A stretch of DNA of 64,000 bases from Lihuaxuella thermophila. GTDB taxonomy: Bacteria > Bacillota > Bacilli > Thermoactinomycetales > Thermoactinomycetaceae. The DNA is taken from contig NZ_FOCQ01000001.1 in the NCBI RefSeq assembly GCF_900110165.1, forward strand, positions 1-64,000. Direction: 5' to 3'. How positions within the stretch are numbered: the stretch's first letter is position 1; the number at the start of each line of letters is the position of its first letter. A model generated the notes under the pieces. It saw nothing but the letters and a program-made list of their open reading frames with translations, had not been told where the DNA came from and did no database searches. Shown piece by piece: positions 1-11,361 of the stretch. Position numbers and translations under genes: made by a program.

Positions 1-152
1 TGAAAGCATCTAAGCGCGAAGCCCCCCTCAAGATGAGATTTCCCACTGACTCGTTCAGGTAAGACCCCTTGCAGATGACAAGGTAGATCGGTCCGGAGTG
101 TAAGCACAGCAATGTGTTCAGCTGACGGATACGAATCGGTCGAGGGCTTAAC
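1..152 (+). rRNA. rrl: 23S ribosomal RNA, 3' end (partial)
   Basis: The window opens inside the last part of a 23S rRNA gene. The characteristic 3'-terminal sequence is visible, including the 'cctcaagatgag' segment and the closing 'gaatcggtcgagggcttaacc'-like end. The 5' part lies outside the window, and a 5S gene follows 90 bases later, as in a standard rRNA operon. Confidence 0.93.
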
Positions 153-241
153 CTGCTCCATCTTCCTTCTCCAACGAATGCAACCCGCTTTATTCCAATC
201 TAATTTTGAAGGTGTGAACCATCTTCAACAACTCCATAATC

Positions 242-357
242 GTCTGGTGACCATAGCGGAGGGGATCCACTCGTTCCCATCCCGAACACGACCGTTAAGC
301 CCTCCAGCGCCGATGGTACTTGGGGATGACCCCCGGGAGAGTAGGACGTTGCCAGGC
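242..357 (+). rRNA. rrf: 5S ribosomal RNA
   Basis: A Firmicute-type 5S gene of about 116 bases. The 5' 'tctggtga' pairs with the 3' 'gccaggc' to close helix I, and the conserved 'cccatcccgaacacg' and 'gagagtaggacgttgcc' blocks are present. It is the last gene of the rRNA operon and is followed at once by a terminator. Confidence 0.95.
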
Positions 358-365
358 GAACGTAC

Positions 366-394
366 AAAACCGCTCAGGACTTGAGCGGTTTTTT
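366..394 (+). terminator. Intrinsic terminator of the rRNA operon
   Basis: An 11-bp hairpin with arms 366-376 and 382-392 (core 'accgctca'/'tgagcggt') and a short loop runs into a T tract. It lies 9 bases past the 5S gene. Confidence 0.92.
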
Positions 395-566
395 GATGTT
401 CAAATTCGATGACAAGTCATACAAAATAGTGGTTTCCCCTATTCTGCCTTCATGTATTGCATTCATGTCGCTGATGATCCACCCCTGATTCGGTGAACAG
501 CATTATCCGAATGAAAATCAGTGCATATTTAAAACAAAGAATGCCAAAAAGAATTGCTTATAGAAC

Positions 567-597
567 AAACAAAACTCCCGCTCAGGGAGTTTTGTTT
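567..597. terminator. Bidirectional terminator-like hairpin
   Basis: A 13-bp perfect stem (567-579 with 585-597) with a 5-base loop, A-rich on the left and T-rich on the right, could stop transcription from either side. It may back up the rRNA terminator, or end a minus-strand transcript crossing 600-1060. Confidence 0.7.
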
Positions 598-1060
598 ATA
601 ATTGATACTCACACGTCTGAAGCCCCCTTCCAGGAGGCTTCGCAATGGGTTCTTGGGGCGTTAGCGTCCATCCATTTTTGATTTGGACGACGCCCAAGCT
701 TCCTTGTCAAGCAAGGACATGCAGGGATGTGCCATCACCCCGTCCCATGCAGTTCTGCAACTAAAGTTGCATGTACCCGCATGGGCGGAACACTGCTATC
801 CGTGTTCCGCTTTTACTCACTCTGTTACTTTCTGAGCACCAGTGATTTGACCCAGTGGGAGAGATTGGTTCGTCACTGGAATCCCATCTTATGACGTACA
901 GAGGAACAAAACCCGCTACCGGTGGGATGAACACTGCTCATATGTCCGAAGATACGTCAAAATTGAAGATACGTCAAAATTGCGGCTCCATCCCACCAAG
1001 GGATTACCGTGCAACGTCGTATTTCATCCCACGATTGAAACTAGTAGGTATTCGAAACCG
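598..1060. other. Hairpin-rich intergenic stretch without a clear gene
   Basis: I find no convincing protein here. Several paired segments stand out: a gaagcc/ggcttc hairpin near 617-640, ccagtga/tcactgg near 839-880, and ggtgggatg (921-929) with catcccacc (989-997). 'CATCCCAC' occurs three times, counting both strands. This could be a structured RNA or the eroded end of an IS200/IS605-type element; no transposase remnant is recognisable. Confidence 0.35.
948..981. repeat. Perfect 17-bp tandem duplication
   Basis: The 17-bp unit 'gaagatacgtcaaaatt' occurs twice in a row (948-964 and 965-981). It lies in the loop between the ggtgggatg/catcccacc arms. It is probably a recent slippage duplication. 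Confidence 0.85.
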
Positions 1061-1088
1061 CTGATGTCTGTAATGTTGAAGATCATGA

Positions 1089-1133
1089 TCAGTTGCAGAG
1101 AGACAGTATGATTTCCAGATAAAGCTCAAGCAC
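1089..1133 (-). CDS. Possible 14-residue peptide with a strong ribosome site
   Basis: On the minus strand a near-perfect Shine-Dalgarno (AGGAGGTGATT) lies 3-5 bases before a GTG that opens a 14-codon frame (start 1133, stop 1091-1089). A TTGATT-16-TATAGT promoter-like pair lies upstream. The predicted peptide is hydrophobic and faintly like the first residues of holin-like or type I toxin peptides. It is very short and may be a remnant; function unknown. Confidence 0.3.
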   Translation of the reverse strand: MLELYLEIILSLCN

Positions 1134-1697
1134 CCCAATCACCTCCTAATGAATGTATATTAAATCAGTTTTGCAACTATACTTCGCAAATAAACTTAAT
1201 CAAAAACAATACTATCGTCCGTGACTCATGAAATCGAACCGATCTGACAGCGGTTGTAACTAATTTTTTGCCGGATGATTTTGCTTGGAATAAAAAACTG
1301 CACAATAGTTCGAAAAAAGGACAGAAAATACTGCCATCCGTCCACCGTTGAGGATCAGGCGATCTGGCAACCCCCGTTTATCGGGTTAGATGAAACCCAA
1401 GATGGCTGGATTTGCCTCTCAATGGATGCAACAGGCTCAGGTTGCCGTGGAGTGCGGAAACTTTTAAAGCGATCATTTGAACGAAAACCAGGTAACCAAT
1501 TCACACAGGAACATTTTAGGGTAAGACTGATCCGCCAATCCCAACGAAACAGGTTTAAAATACTGAAACGATAGTTCTAACGCTTATGGTCAATACGGTA
1601 TAAAGGAACGCAAAGGCTGACAGCTGCATATGATGAGAACACGAAAAATAACAGGGACACAAATTAAATTCAGAATAAATTTATTTTAAAATTCCCG

Positions 1698-1726
1698 TTG
1701 ACAACATCGGTTGTCCCATGTATTAT
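1698..1726 (+). promoter_or_regulatory. Sigma-A promoter for the tRNA cluster
   Basis: A consensus TTGACA (1698-1703), a 17-base spacer and TATTAT (1721-1726) lie about 100 bases before tRNA-Ser. This is the expected layout for a tRNA operon leader. Confidence 0.7.
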
Positions 1727-1823
1727 ATAACTTGTCGATTGAACGAGTGACTGAAACAAACGCAGCACAACAACATAGCACAATAAATAACAGATCAATG
1801 ATGCTCAAAAACAGAGGTAACGC

Positions 1824-1917
1824 GGAGAGATGTCCGAGTTGGCCGAAGGAGCACGATTGGAAATCGTGTAGGCGGGCAAAACCCGTCTCGAGGGTTCGAA
1901 TCCCTCTCTCTCCGCCA
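1824..1917 (+). tRNA. tRNA-Ser (GGA)
   Basis: Class II tRNA with a long variable arm. The acceptor arms ggagaga and tctctcc pair, the anticodon loop contains GGA, the T arm contains 'ggttcgaatcc', and CCA is encoded. A terminator hairpin follows directly, separating it from the next tRNAs. Confidence 0.96.
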
Positions 1918-1923
1918 CTGATT

Positions 1924-1953
1924 AACTTCTGAGCATGAGACAGAAGTTTTTTT
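1924..1953 (+). terminator. Terminator after tRNA-Ser
   Basis: An 8-bp stem (aacttctg/cagaagtt) is followed by a T run. It lies 7 bases past the tRNA-Ser CCA, so the serine tRNA may be transcribed alone or with partial read-through. Confidence 0.75.
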
Positions 1954-1995
1954 AATCCGACCATTGACAAAATGATCGGGTTGATGTTAAGATGA

Positions 1996-2071
<76 letters not shown>

Positions 2072-2078
2072 TGTCCTC

Positions 2079-2154
<76 letters not shown>

Positions 2155-2157
2155 TAC

Positions 2158-2231
2158 AGGGGCGTAGTTTAATGGCAGAACAGAGGTCTCCAAAACCTCC
2201 AGTGTGGGTTCGATTCCTACCGCCCCTGCCA
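2158..2231 (+). tRNA. tRNA-Trp (CCA)
   Basis: The acceptor aggggcg/cgcccct, anticodon CCA in the loop 'ctccaaa', and a terminal CCA are present. It starts three bases after tRNA-Thr. Confidence 0.96.
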
Positions 2232-2241
2232 GATGAATGAT

Positions 2242-2315
<74 letters not shown>

Positions 2316-2347
2316 ATGCTGATTAATTTCCCTTTCAACACGAATAT

Positions 2348-2435
2348 GCGGACGTGGCGGAATTGGCAGACGCGCAAGATTCAGGTTCTTGTGGCCGTTA
2401 AGGCTGTGGGGGTTCAAGTCCCTTCGTCCGCACCA
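2348..2435 (+). tRNA. tRNA-Leu (CAG)
   Basis: Class II tRNA with a long variable arm. The acceptor gcggacg/cgtccgc, anticodon stem caaga/tcttg enclosing CAG, and encoded CCA are present. Confidence 0.95.
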
Positions 2436-2439
2436 TTAT

Positions 2440-2516
<77 letters not shown>

Positions 2517-2522
2517 AACATG

Positions 2523-2556
2523 AAAGGGTGCTGACGTTCTCCAGCATCCTTTCCAT
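2523..2556 (+). terminator. Terminator after the tRNA run
   Basis: An imperfect stem (aagggtgctg with ccagcatcctt, containing G-T pairs) is followed by a T-rich stretch, 7 bases after tRNA-Arg copy 1. Confidence 0.6.
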
Positions 2557-2572
2557 TTTCTCATCAAAAACC

Positions 2573-2601
2573 TTGACTTAAAATGGTTGGAATGATATAA
2601 T
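2573..2601 (+). promoter_or_regulatory. Dedicated promoter of the second tRNA-Arg
   Basis: TTGACT (2573-2578), a 17-base spacer and a perfect TATAAT (2596-2601) end 21 bases before tRNA-Arg copy 2, giving this tRNA its own transcription unit. Confidence 0.85.
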
Positions 2602-2622
2602 AAGATTTGTTGTTAAAAATAT

Positions 2623-2699
<77 letters not shown>

Positions 2700-2709
2700 A
2701 TCCATAGAA

Positions 2710-2745
2710 GGAGCTTATCCTATTCGGATAAGCTCCCTTTCTTTT
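2710..2745 (+). terminator. Terminator of the second tRNA-Arg
   Basis: An 11-bp perfect stem (ggagcttatcc with ggataagctcc) is followed by 'ctttctttt'. The minus-strand gene ends just beyond it. Confidence 0.88.
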
Positions 2746-2763
2746 CACAAGCATGCGATCTCA

Positions 2764-4005
2764 TTATTGGCTTGGCAGCAAATCATGCAGGGCATCCAAA
2801 GATTCTTCCACCGGAGCAGAAATGTCCTGGTAGATCCCTCCGATATCAGGATGATTCTCTTTGATAAAGGTGATCTTTTTCTTCATGCTTTCCGTTTGAA
2901 CCGGATCAGGCCCTTTTAGTTTGGTATCAGCTTTTCCCGCGTGGTCGCGCTGATGGGGGGAGCCGGCATTATGTTTCTGGGGCGGCCGGACCGTCTGCTG
3001 GACTTGGTCCGTTTTTGAACTCAAGATATGATCTGCAGCCGGAAGATCGATATAGATTTTTGAAGCAGGCACTTTTGTTTTGGTATAGGAGAGAATTTGG
3101 TCCAGCAACTGGAATGATTGAACAGGCTCAGACCGGATTGCGCTGTACGCACTGGAGACAATTTTAATTTCATCACAAGTCTTCCCCAATCGTCCGAGAT
3201 CCAGCCCCGGGTTTTTCAGCGTTTCCGACTGAAGGGCGATGGACAAACTGATTTTCTTTCCTTGTTGATGTAATGGCTTTGACAGATTTTCCACAAAAAG
3301 AGCAAATGATTCACGATCCGTTTCCGATATCGAGTCAACGTGCAGATTGATTCCGTCGAACCGATCGGTCTGAATCAATTTTACCCATTCGTCAACCATT
3401 TGGTTGCGCTTTTCCGGAGAAGAAATGAGTTGATGCAGCCGACCGGGGCTTCCTCCTGTGTTTACGGTGGGGTAGACGGGGATCCCTTTCATTTGTACAG
3501 TGGAAAGCAGGTTCTTCATCTCTTGGTTCAGTGTTGGCAGCTTGTTTTCTGTGGTGAGTTCATACCCGTATAAATGAATGACCTGGATCTCATTCAGATG
3601 CTTAAAAAATTGTTGGAACCCATCCTGACCTCCGCCAGGCTCGTTGACATGGAATATCCATGATGTTTTGTCTGCAAGCGGAGTTTCTTTGCCAGGGAGA
3701 TTCTTGTGACCCGGTTTGAAATTCTGAGGAAGATGTGTTGCCGGATCATTCTTTTTATCCGAGAAACGCGAAGCGTACAGGCCTGACGGGATGGAAGCGG
3801 CATCTGTTGCGGCGGGCTGTCTGTCGGGTTCGAAATGGTACAGGACATAAGTTCCGCCAAAAGATAAAATGGAGCAGACGACCCCTGCCGAAATAAAGGT
3901 GAGACTCATCTGTTTAATCTGCAGGCTGTGATCCCGGGACAAAGAGTCTTCGGCCACCTTCTTATCTTCCATGTTCGACTCACTCAAGTTCAAATTCTTA
4001 CTCAC
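2764..4005 (-). CDS. Membrane-anchored GH18-like protein, degenerate active site
   Basis: A 413-residue protein with a single transmembrane helix near residues 33-55 and a long outer part. Residues about 110-340 resemble a glycoside hydrolase 18 barrel of the spore cortex type (YaaH/SleL-like), with the strand-4 segment 'FDGINLHVD'. In active GH18 enzymes this site reads DGxDxDxE; here the first two acidic positions are N and H, and the catalytic Glu is Asp, so activity is doubtful. It may bind glycan or act as a wall scaffold. The start is GTG at 4005, with AAGGGGG eight bases upstream. The C-terminal part is charged and low in complexity. It stands alone, convergent with the tRNA cluster and divergent from the subtilase gene. 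Confidence 0.7.
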   Translation of the reverse strand: MSKNLNLSESNMEDKKVAEDSLSRDHSLQIKQMSLTFISAGVVCSILSFGGTYVLYHFEPDRQPAATDAASIPSGLYASRFSDKKNDPATHLPQNFKPGHKNLPGKETPLADKTSWIFHVNEPGGGQDGFQQFFKHLNEIQVIHLYGYELTTENKLPTLNQEMKNLLSTVQMKGIPVYPTVNTGGSPGRLHQLISSPEKRNQMVDEWVKLIQTDRFDGINLHVDSISETDRESFALFVENLSKPLHQQGKKISLSIALQSETLKNPGLDLGRLGKTCDEIKIVSSAYSAIRSEPVQSFQLLDQILSYTKTKVPASKIYIDLPAADHILSSKTDQVQQTVRPPQKHNAGSPHQRDHAGKADTKLKGPDPVQTESMKKKITFIKENHPDIGGIYQDISAPVEESLDALHDLLPSQ

Positions 4006-4231
4006 TCACGGGCCCCCTTAACAACTCGTTTCCATGCTGTTATATTTGTTATTTTTTACCTGAGAGGCCAAAGTCCTGTTTTTATTACACAAAAAATAAA
4101 ATACGCCATGAACCGACAAGATTCCCCATCAGAAAAGCCATTTGTTCTAAATAGATAGAAGGGTTTTGAATATTTGTGACGTATTAAATAGATGCAAAAT
4201 AAAAATTGTATATTTTTGTAGGGGGTTCAGC

Positions 4232-6379
4232 ATGAAGGGGAAATGGCGGTTCGCATTATCCATGGTTTTAAGCGGAGCACTCGTTTTATCCGGTTTTTCT
4301 TTTGCTTCCGCCAATTCGGGTGAAGCATCGTCAAAAGCAGCAAGTGAGGGCAGTTATTATTTCGTCCAGCTGGAAGATCAGCCTGTCGCTACCTACCAAG
4401 GAGGCCTGGCGGGCCTGAAAGGGACAAAGGTTCAAGACAACCAAAAGCTGAATGTCCAGTCCTCAGATGTGAAAAACTACCGGGCTTATTTGGGCAAAAA
4501 GCGGGAGAGCTACAAAACGTGGCTCAAACAAAAAGCGAAATCAACCAAAGTTGTCGCGGAATATTCCCTCACCCTCAATGGAATCGCCGTGAAAGCAGAT
4601 GCGGATGAGGCCAAAGTTCTGGGTCAGGGACCGGGTGTCAAAAGAGTTGTAAAAAGCAAACAATACCGTCCCCTGATGAACCGGAGCCATTCGATCATGA
4701 ATACCATGCCGGCATGGAAAAGTGGCTATGACGGGGCCGGCATGAAAGTGGCCGTCATCGACAGCGGGATTGATGCCGATCACCCGTTCTTAAAAGATCC
4801 CTCCCTGAAGATGCCGGAAGGCTTCCCGAAAGTGGGAACCGGTCCGGACGGCAATCCGATTCAGGACTGGCTGAAATTTACCAGCAATAAAGTGATTGTC
4901 GCCAAAGTTTTCAGCCCTGATCCCAATGCGACCCCGGAAGCGATCGACTCACACGGAACGCATGTAGCGGGAACGATCGCCGGCAAAGCGGGGTACAAGG
5001 ATCCGAGCGGCGTCGCAACCAGTGAGCTCAGCGGAGTGGCTCCAAAAGCTTATCTGGGGAACTATAACGTGTTTCCTTGTGAAGATTGCTCTGCGGAAAG
5101 CATTTATATTGCCGCTGCGATTGAGCAGGCTGTGAATGACGGCATGGATGTCGCCAACTTAAGCTTGGGCGGCACGGCTACACCAGGGTTTGACCTGCTC
5201 GTCGAAGTTGTGAATGCAGCGAGTGAGGCTGGAATGACGATGGTGATTGCCGCAGGGAACTCGGGTCCGGCTCCCATGACCGTGGAATCACCCGGAATCG
5301 CTGAAAAGGCGATCACGGTTGCTGCCGTAACCAATGGCCATTTCTTCGGAAAGTCGATCAAGGTGACCGTGAATGGTGAAGAGCGCGTGATACCGGTTGG
5401 CTCCGCGGATCCCGGAGGAAAAGTGACCCAAAGAGTGGAAGCGCCTCTGTACGTGGTCACGGAAGGAAGCGGACTCGGTTGTGAGCCGATCACAGCGGAT
5501 CTGACCGGGAAAATCGCTGTTTTAAAACGGGGGTCCTGCACCTTTACTCAAAAAGCAACCAATGCCCAAGCCAAGGGTGCTGCAGGTGTGATTCTTGTCA
5601 ACAATACCTCTGGGGATCCCTCTTTAATGTCTGTGGAACCATCCGTAACGATTCCGATCGTGATGGTGACAGATCAAGACGGCGCTTGGATTTTAAACGG
5701 AACGTCCGGCTCGGCAGTGATGGAACCGGGGCCAGACCGTGAATTTACAACTTCCAACGACAGCTTGATCGCCAGCTTCTCTTCACGGGGGCCGACGATT
5801 CATTATACCTTGAAACCGGATGTGGCCGGCGTTGGCGTGAATGTTTATTCCAGCGTGGTCGGCGGCGGACTTTCTTCGTACAACGGAACGTCCATGGCAG
5901 CGCCTCATGTAGCCGGAGCTGCAGCACTGTTAAAACAGGCACATCCTGATTGGACTCCGCAAGATATCAAATCCGCGCTGATGGGAACCGCTGGTGATCC
6001 GAAAAGTGCTCCCCTGCCGCTGGAAGTAGGGGCAGGCATTATCAATGTGGGCAATGCGCTAAATCCGGTGGCTCTTGCCAACCCGGCCAGCCTCAGCTTC
6101 GGCAAGTTGGATCGCGGGGCGAAAAAGGCAGCTGCAATTAAGGTTGTTTTGAAAAACACCACGAAAAAAACACAATATTACCGTATTGCCCCGGATGACA
6201 GTACCAAGGTGAGAGTGAGAACCTCGGCTCTCCTGTTGAGACCGGGAGCAACGGGAACCATTGAGGTGCTGGTAAGCGGACACAGCGGAGCGAGCGGAGA
6301 TTATCAAGGCTATGTGAATATTACAGCCAGTAATGGAAACAAGATTCGTGTCCCGTATTATTACCATGTAGGAAATTGA
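4232..6379 (+). CDS. Secreted subtilisin-family serine protease (Vpr-like)
   Basis: A 715-residue S8 peptidase. The order is a signal peptide (residues 1-27, ending 'SFASA'), an inhibitor I9-type propeptide ('YYFVQLEDQPVA'), and a catalytic domain with Asp177 ('VIDSGID'), His241 ('SHGTHVAG') and Ser554 ('GTSMAAPHVAG'). A protease-associated (PA) domain is inserted near residues 390-500, and a C-terminal beta domain follows. This architecture is that of extracellular proteases such as B. subtilis Vpr. The ATG at 4232 is chosen because GTAGGGGG precedes it and it gives a clean signal peptide; an in-frame upstream start would spoil this. It probably acts outside the cell in protein scavenging. 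A two-way terminator separates it from mnmA. Confidence 0.93.
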   Translation: MKGKWRFALSMVLSGALVLSGFSFASANSGEASSKAASEGSYYFVQLEDQPVATYQGGLAGLKGTKVQDNQKLNVQSSDVKNYRAYLGKKRESYKTWLKQKAKSTKVVAEYSLTLNGIAVKADADEAKVLGQGPGVKRVVKSKQYRPLMNRSHSIMNTMPAWKSGYDGAGMKVAVIDSGIDADHPFLKDPSLKMPEGFPKVGTGPDGNPIQDWLKFTSNKVIVAKVFSPDPNATPEAIDSHGTHVAGTIAGKAGYKDPSGVATSELSGVAPKAYLGNYNVFPCEDCSAESIYIAAAIEQAVNDGMDVANLSLGGTATPGFDLLVEVVNAASEAGMTMVIAAGNSGPAPMTVESPGIAEKAITVAAVTNGHFFGKSIKVTVNGEERVIPVGSADPGGKVTQRVEAPLYVVTEGSGLGCEPITADLTGKIAVLKRGSCTFTQKATNAQAKGAAGVILVNNTSGDPSLMSVEPSVTIPIVMVTDQDGAWILNGTSGSAVMEPGPDREFTTSNDSLIASFSSRGPTIHYTLKPDVAGVGVNVYSSVVGGGLSSYNGTSMAAPHVAGAAALLKQAHPDWTPQDIKSALMGTAGDPKSAPLPLEVGAGIINVGNALNPVALANPASLSFGKLDRGAKKAAAIKVVLKNTTKKTQYYRIAPDDSTKVRVRTSALLLRPGATGTIEVLVSGHSGASGDYQGYVNITASNGNKIRVPYYYHVGN

Positions 6380-6382
6380 TCC

Positions 6383-9096
<2,714 letters not shown>

Positions 9097-9229
9097 GGAT
9101 CGAGTGGGAAGAGGATTAGCGGGTGTTGTCAAAATCCGAGGAATCAAGTAGTCTAAAAACAACGGGTCAAATACATCATTTCACATGGTTTCAAGCGGAA
9201 ATGAAATGAAGAGCCAAGAGGAGGGGCCT

Positions 9230-10801
9230 ATGCGGCGGAAGCCAAACTTTCCTTTGCTCGTGTGTTCCGTTTGCATCTGTTTCCTGATGAGTGGTTGTGC
9301 CACGGTGATGGAGCAGATCCAACAGACAACGGGAAGCAGAATTGAAAAAGTGGATGAACTGGTCACAGATGAACCGGAGCGAGAACCGGCTGAGGAAATA
9401 AAAATAGATAAAGAAGAGGATATTCCGAAAAGCCCTGCACCCTATGTTGAATTGGAACAGATTTTAAATGATGACGGCAAGGGAAAATATGCGGGTGAGG
9501 AATATGACAAATCGGCAGTGATCGAGGCACTCGATCAGATGCCGAAAGGGTTGTCCGAAGATAAGGCTTATGCTTATCTGCTGGGACTTGTCGGTGAAAA
9601 TTACAAAAAAGAAGTTGAACGCTATCATGAAATGGAGCAGCCTGATTACGGGCAGAAACTACTGGCATGGGAAGGCCGAAAATCGGGTTCAAATGTGGGG
9701 AAGTCACCGATCATCGGAGCACTGGCGGGATCACCTGTACAACCTCAGCCGCCTGCCAAAAAAGCCAATATTGTGGTACTGCTCGATGCAAGCAGCAGCA
9801 TGAATGGGGAGATGGATGGAAAGAGCAAACTCTTTCGTGCGGAAGAAGCCATTCTTCAGTTTGCATCCAAACTTCCGAAGGATACTGCGGTCTTTACACT
9901 GCGCGTTTATGGCCATCGGGGAAGCAACAAAGATGAGGACAAGGAGATCTCTTGCTCGAGCACGGATAAGTTGTATTCAGCCAGTCAAGTGGATACAGGG
10001 AAATTGAACTCCAGCCTCCAGGAAATCCGTCCGACGGGTTGGACTCCTTTTGCGCATGCCCTCTCGACCAGCTATCAGGACATGCAAAAGGGAGCGCCTG
10101 GTCAGGTTGAAAATATTGTGCTGGTCATCAGTGACGGAAAGGATACATGCGGTGGCGATCCTGTGCAGGCGGCCCGCTCGCTGAACCGTTCGGACGCTCG
10201 TTCGATCATTCATGTAATTGGGTTGGCCCCTGATGAAGAGGCGGAAAAACAGTTGAGACAAACGGCTGACATCACAGGGGGCGATTATCACCATGTGTCG
10301 AACCACGCAGAATTGATGGGATCCTTGCAAACCTACCTAAAATGGATCCAGCGAACCCATGAACCGTGGCAGTTCAGGGCGGTCGAATCGATTGCGAAAT
10401 CCTATCATTACGATCATAAACGCCTTGAACAGCACTATCAGCAACTGGTTCAAAAAACCGATCAGGAATACCAGCGTCTCGATCAAGCAAATGATTATAT
10501 CAAAGAAAAAGGAAAAATTGATGGAGAAGCTTGGATACAGATTGGCAACTGGATTGATCACCGTTGGAAGCAGGTAGGCAATTATGCTGATCAACGCTGG
10601 AAGGAAATTGGAACCCGCTTAGACGAAGAATGGGAAGATCGTTATTCGGAAATTCAGGAGGCTTGGCAGGAAGAAGGCGGAAAGCCGGAAGAACTGGAAA
10701 AACGGAAACAAGAGGTTCTCGGGAGCAAAGAATCACAGGCAACCCGCCAGGATATGAAAAAGAGGTTGGAACGCCTTCGGGTTGAGGTGCATTTAAAATA
10801 G
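9230..10801 (+). CDS. VWA-domain lipoprotein with 11-residue Trp repeat tail
   Basis: A 523-residue predicted lipoprotein. The lipobox is 'LMSGC' at the end of a short signal peptide. A von Willebrand A domain occupies about residues 180-370, with a complete MIDAS start 'DASSSM' (Asp186), so it should bind a divalent metal. The C-terminal 150 residues are charged and helical, with five tryptophans spaced exactly 11 residues apart, suggesting a hendecad coiled coil. The ATG at 9230 has AGAGGAGGGG just before it. It resembles Bacillus YwmC/YwmD-type VWA proteins in general layout; function unknown. The next small gene lies 34 bases downstream and may be cotranscribed. Confidence 0.82.
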   Translation: MRRKPNFPLLVCSVCICFLMSGCATVMEQIQQTTGSRIEKVDELVTDEPEREPAEEIKIDKEEDIPKSPAPYVELEQILNDDGKGKYAGEEYDKSAVIEALDQMPKGLSEDKAYAYLLGLVGENYKKEVERYHEMEQPDYGQKLLAWEGRKSGSNVGKSPIIGALAGSPVQPQPPAKKANIVVLLDASSSMNGEMDGKSKLFRAEEAILQFASKLPKDTAVFTLRVYGHRGSNKDEDKEISCSSTDKLYSASQVDTGKLNSSLQEIRPTGWTPFAHALSTSYQDMQKGAPGQVENIVLVISDGKDTCGGDPVQAARSLNRSDARSIIHVIGLAPDEEAEKQLRQTADITGGDYHHVSNHAELMGSLQTYLKWIQRTHEPWQFRAVESIAKSYHYDHKRLEQHYQQLVQKTDQEYQRLDQANDYIKEKGKIDGEAWIQIGNWIDHRWKQVGNYADQRWKEIGTRLDEEWEDRYSEIQEAWQEEGGKPEELEKRKQEVLGSKESQATRQDMKKRLERLRVEVHLK

Positions 10802-10835
10802 CTGAAACAGCGTGGGATGTTGTGGAGTGAATAGG

Positions 10836-11165
10836 ATGATGACACCAGCTTATGAGATCCGTTTCGATGAACGACTCGGAATCGACCGGCCTCTGTTGCA
10901 TGTGGAATATGAAGAATTGCCGGAAGAGCTTCGGCAGGAATTTGAGCTAAAATGCCAAGAGGTCTGCGCACGGATCCCGGAACGAATCAAATGTTTGGAG
11001 CAGGAATACCTTGATCGCTATGAAGCGTTAAAGGAAGCGGAAGATGATGAAACCTTTTACCGATTGACAGACGAAATGAATGATCTCTCGAAAACCATCT
11101 GTGATCTGAATATCTTGTTTCTATATATTGAGGGCACGTTTCTGGCATCCAGTGTGCATGCCTGA
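10836..11165 (+). CDS. Small acidic protein of unknown function
   Basis: A 109-residue protein that I do not recognise. It is rich in Glu, Asp and Leu, with predicted helices and three or four cysteines ('LKCQEVCARIPE', 'SKTICDLN'). The ATG at 10836 is chosen because GGAG lies eight bases upstream; a GTG 24 bases earlier is a weaker option. It follows the VWA lipoprotein and is closed by its own terminator, so the two probably form a unit. Confidence 0.7.
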   Translation: MMTPAYEIRFDERLGIDRPLLHVEYEELPEELRQEFELKCQEVCARIPERIKCLEQEYLDRYEALKEAEDDETFYRLTDEMNDLSKTICDLNILFLYIEGTFLASSVHA

Positions 11166-11173
11166 AAATTGGG

Positions 11174-11214
11174 CGTTGAATGAGACGGATCGATCTCGTT
11201 CAGCGTTTTTTTTT
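11174..11214 (+). terminator. Intrinsic terminator
   Basis: A 12-bp stem (11174-11185 with 11194-11205) is followed by nine T residues. It ends the VWA lipoprotein/small-protein unit. Confidence 0.9.
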
Positions 11215-11361
11215 GCTTCCATTCTTTAACACTTTACTGGATGATAGAAAATTTATTATGATACATATCGTGTTTTCCCGCCGATGGGGCAACATAAAAA
11301 CGGGTTGGGCGTAAATCATCGGGGGTAAACTGGTTAATCGGAATATTGGAGTGGTCCATGC

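Noticed and set aside
1005-1046. 'ATTGAAAC' at the end of a 30-base block, like a type I/III CRISPR repeat
   Set aside because: It occurs once. There is no second repeat at a spacer distance and no cas genes, so it is not called a CRISPR array.
1275-1574. 99-codon frame between rRNA and tRNA genes
   Set aside because: No ribosome site, no recognisable domain and irregular composition. Probably chance.
1964-1993. TTGACA with TAAGAT before tRNA-Phe
   Set aside because: Transcription from it would start inside the tRNA, so it cannot serve this gene.
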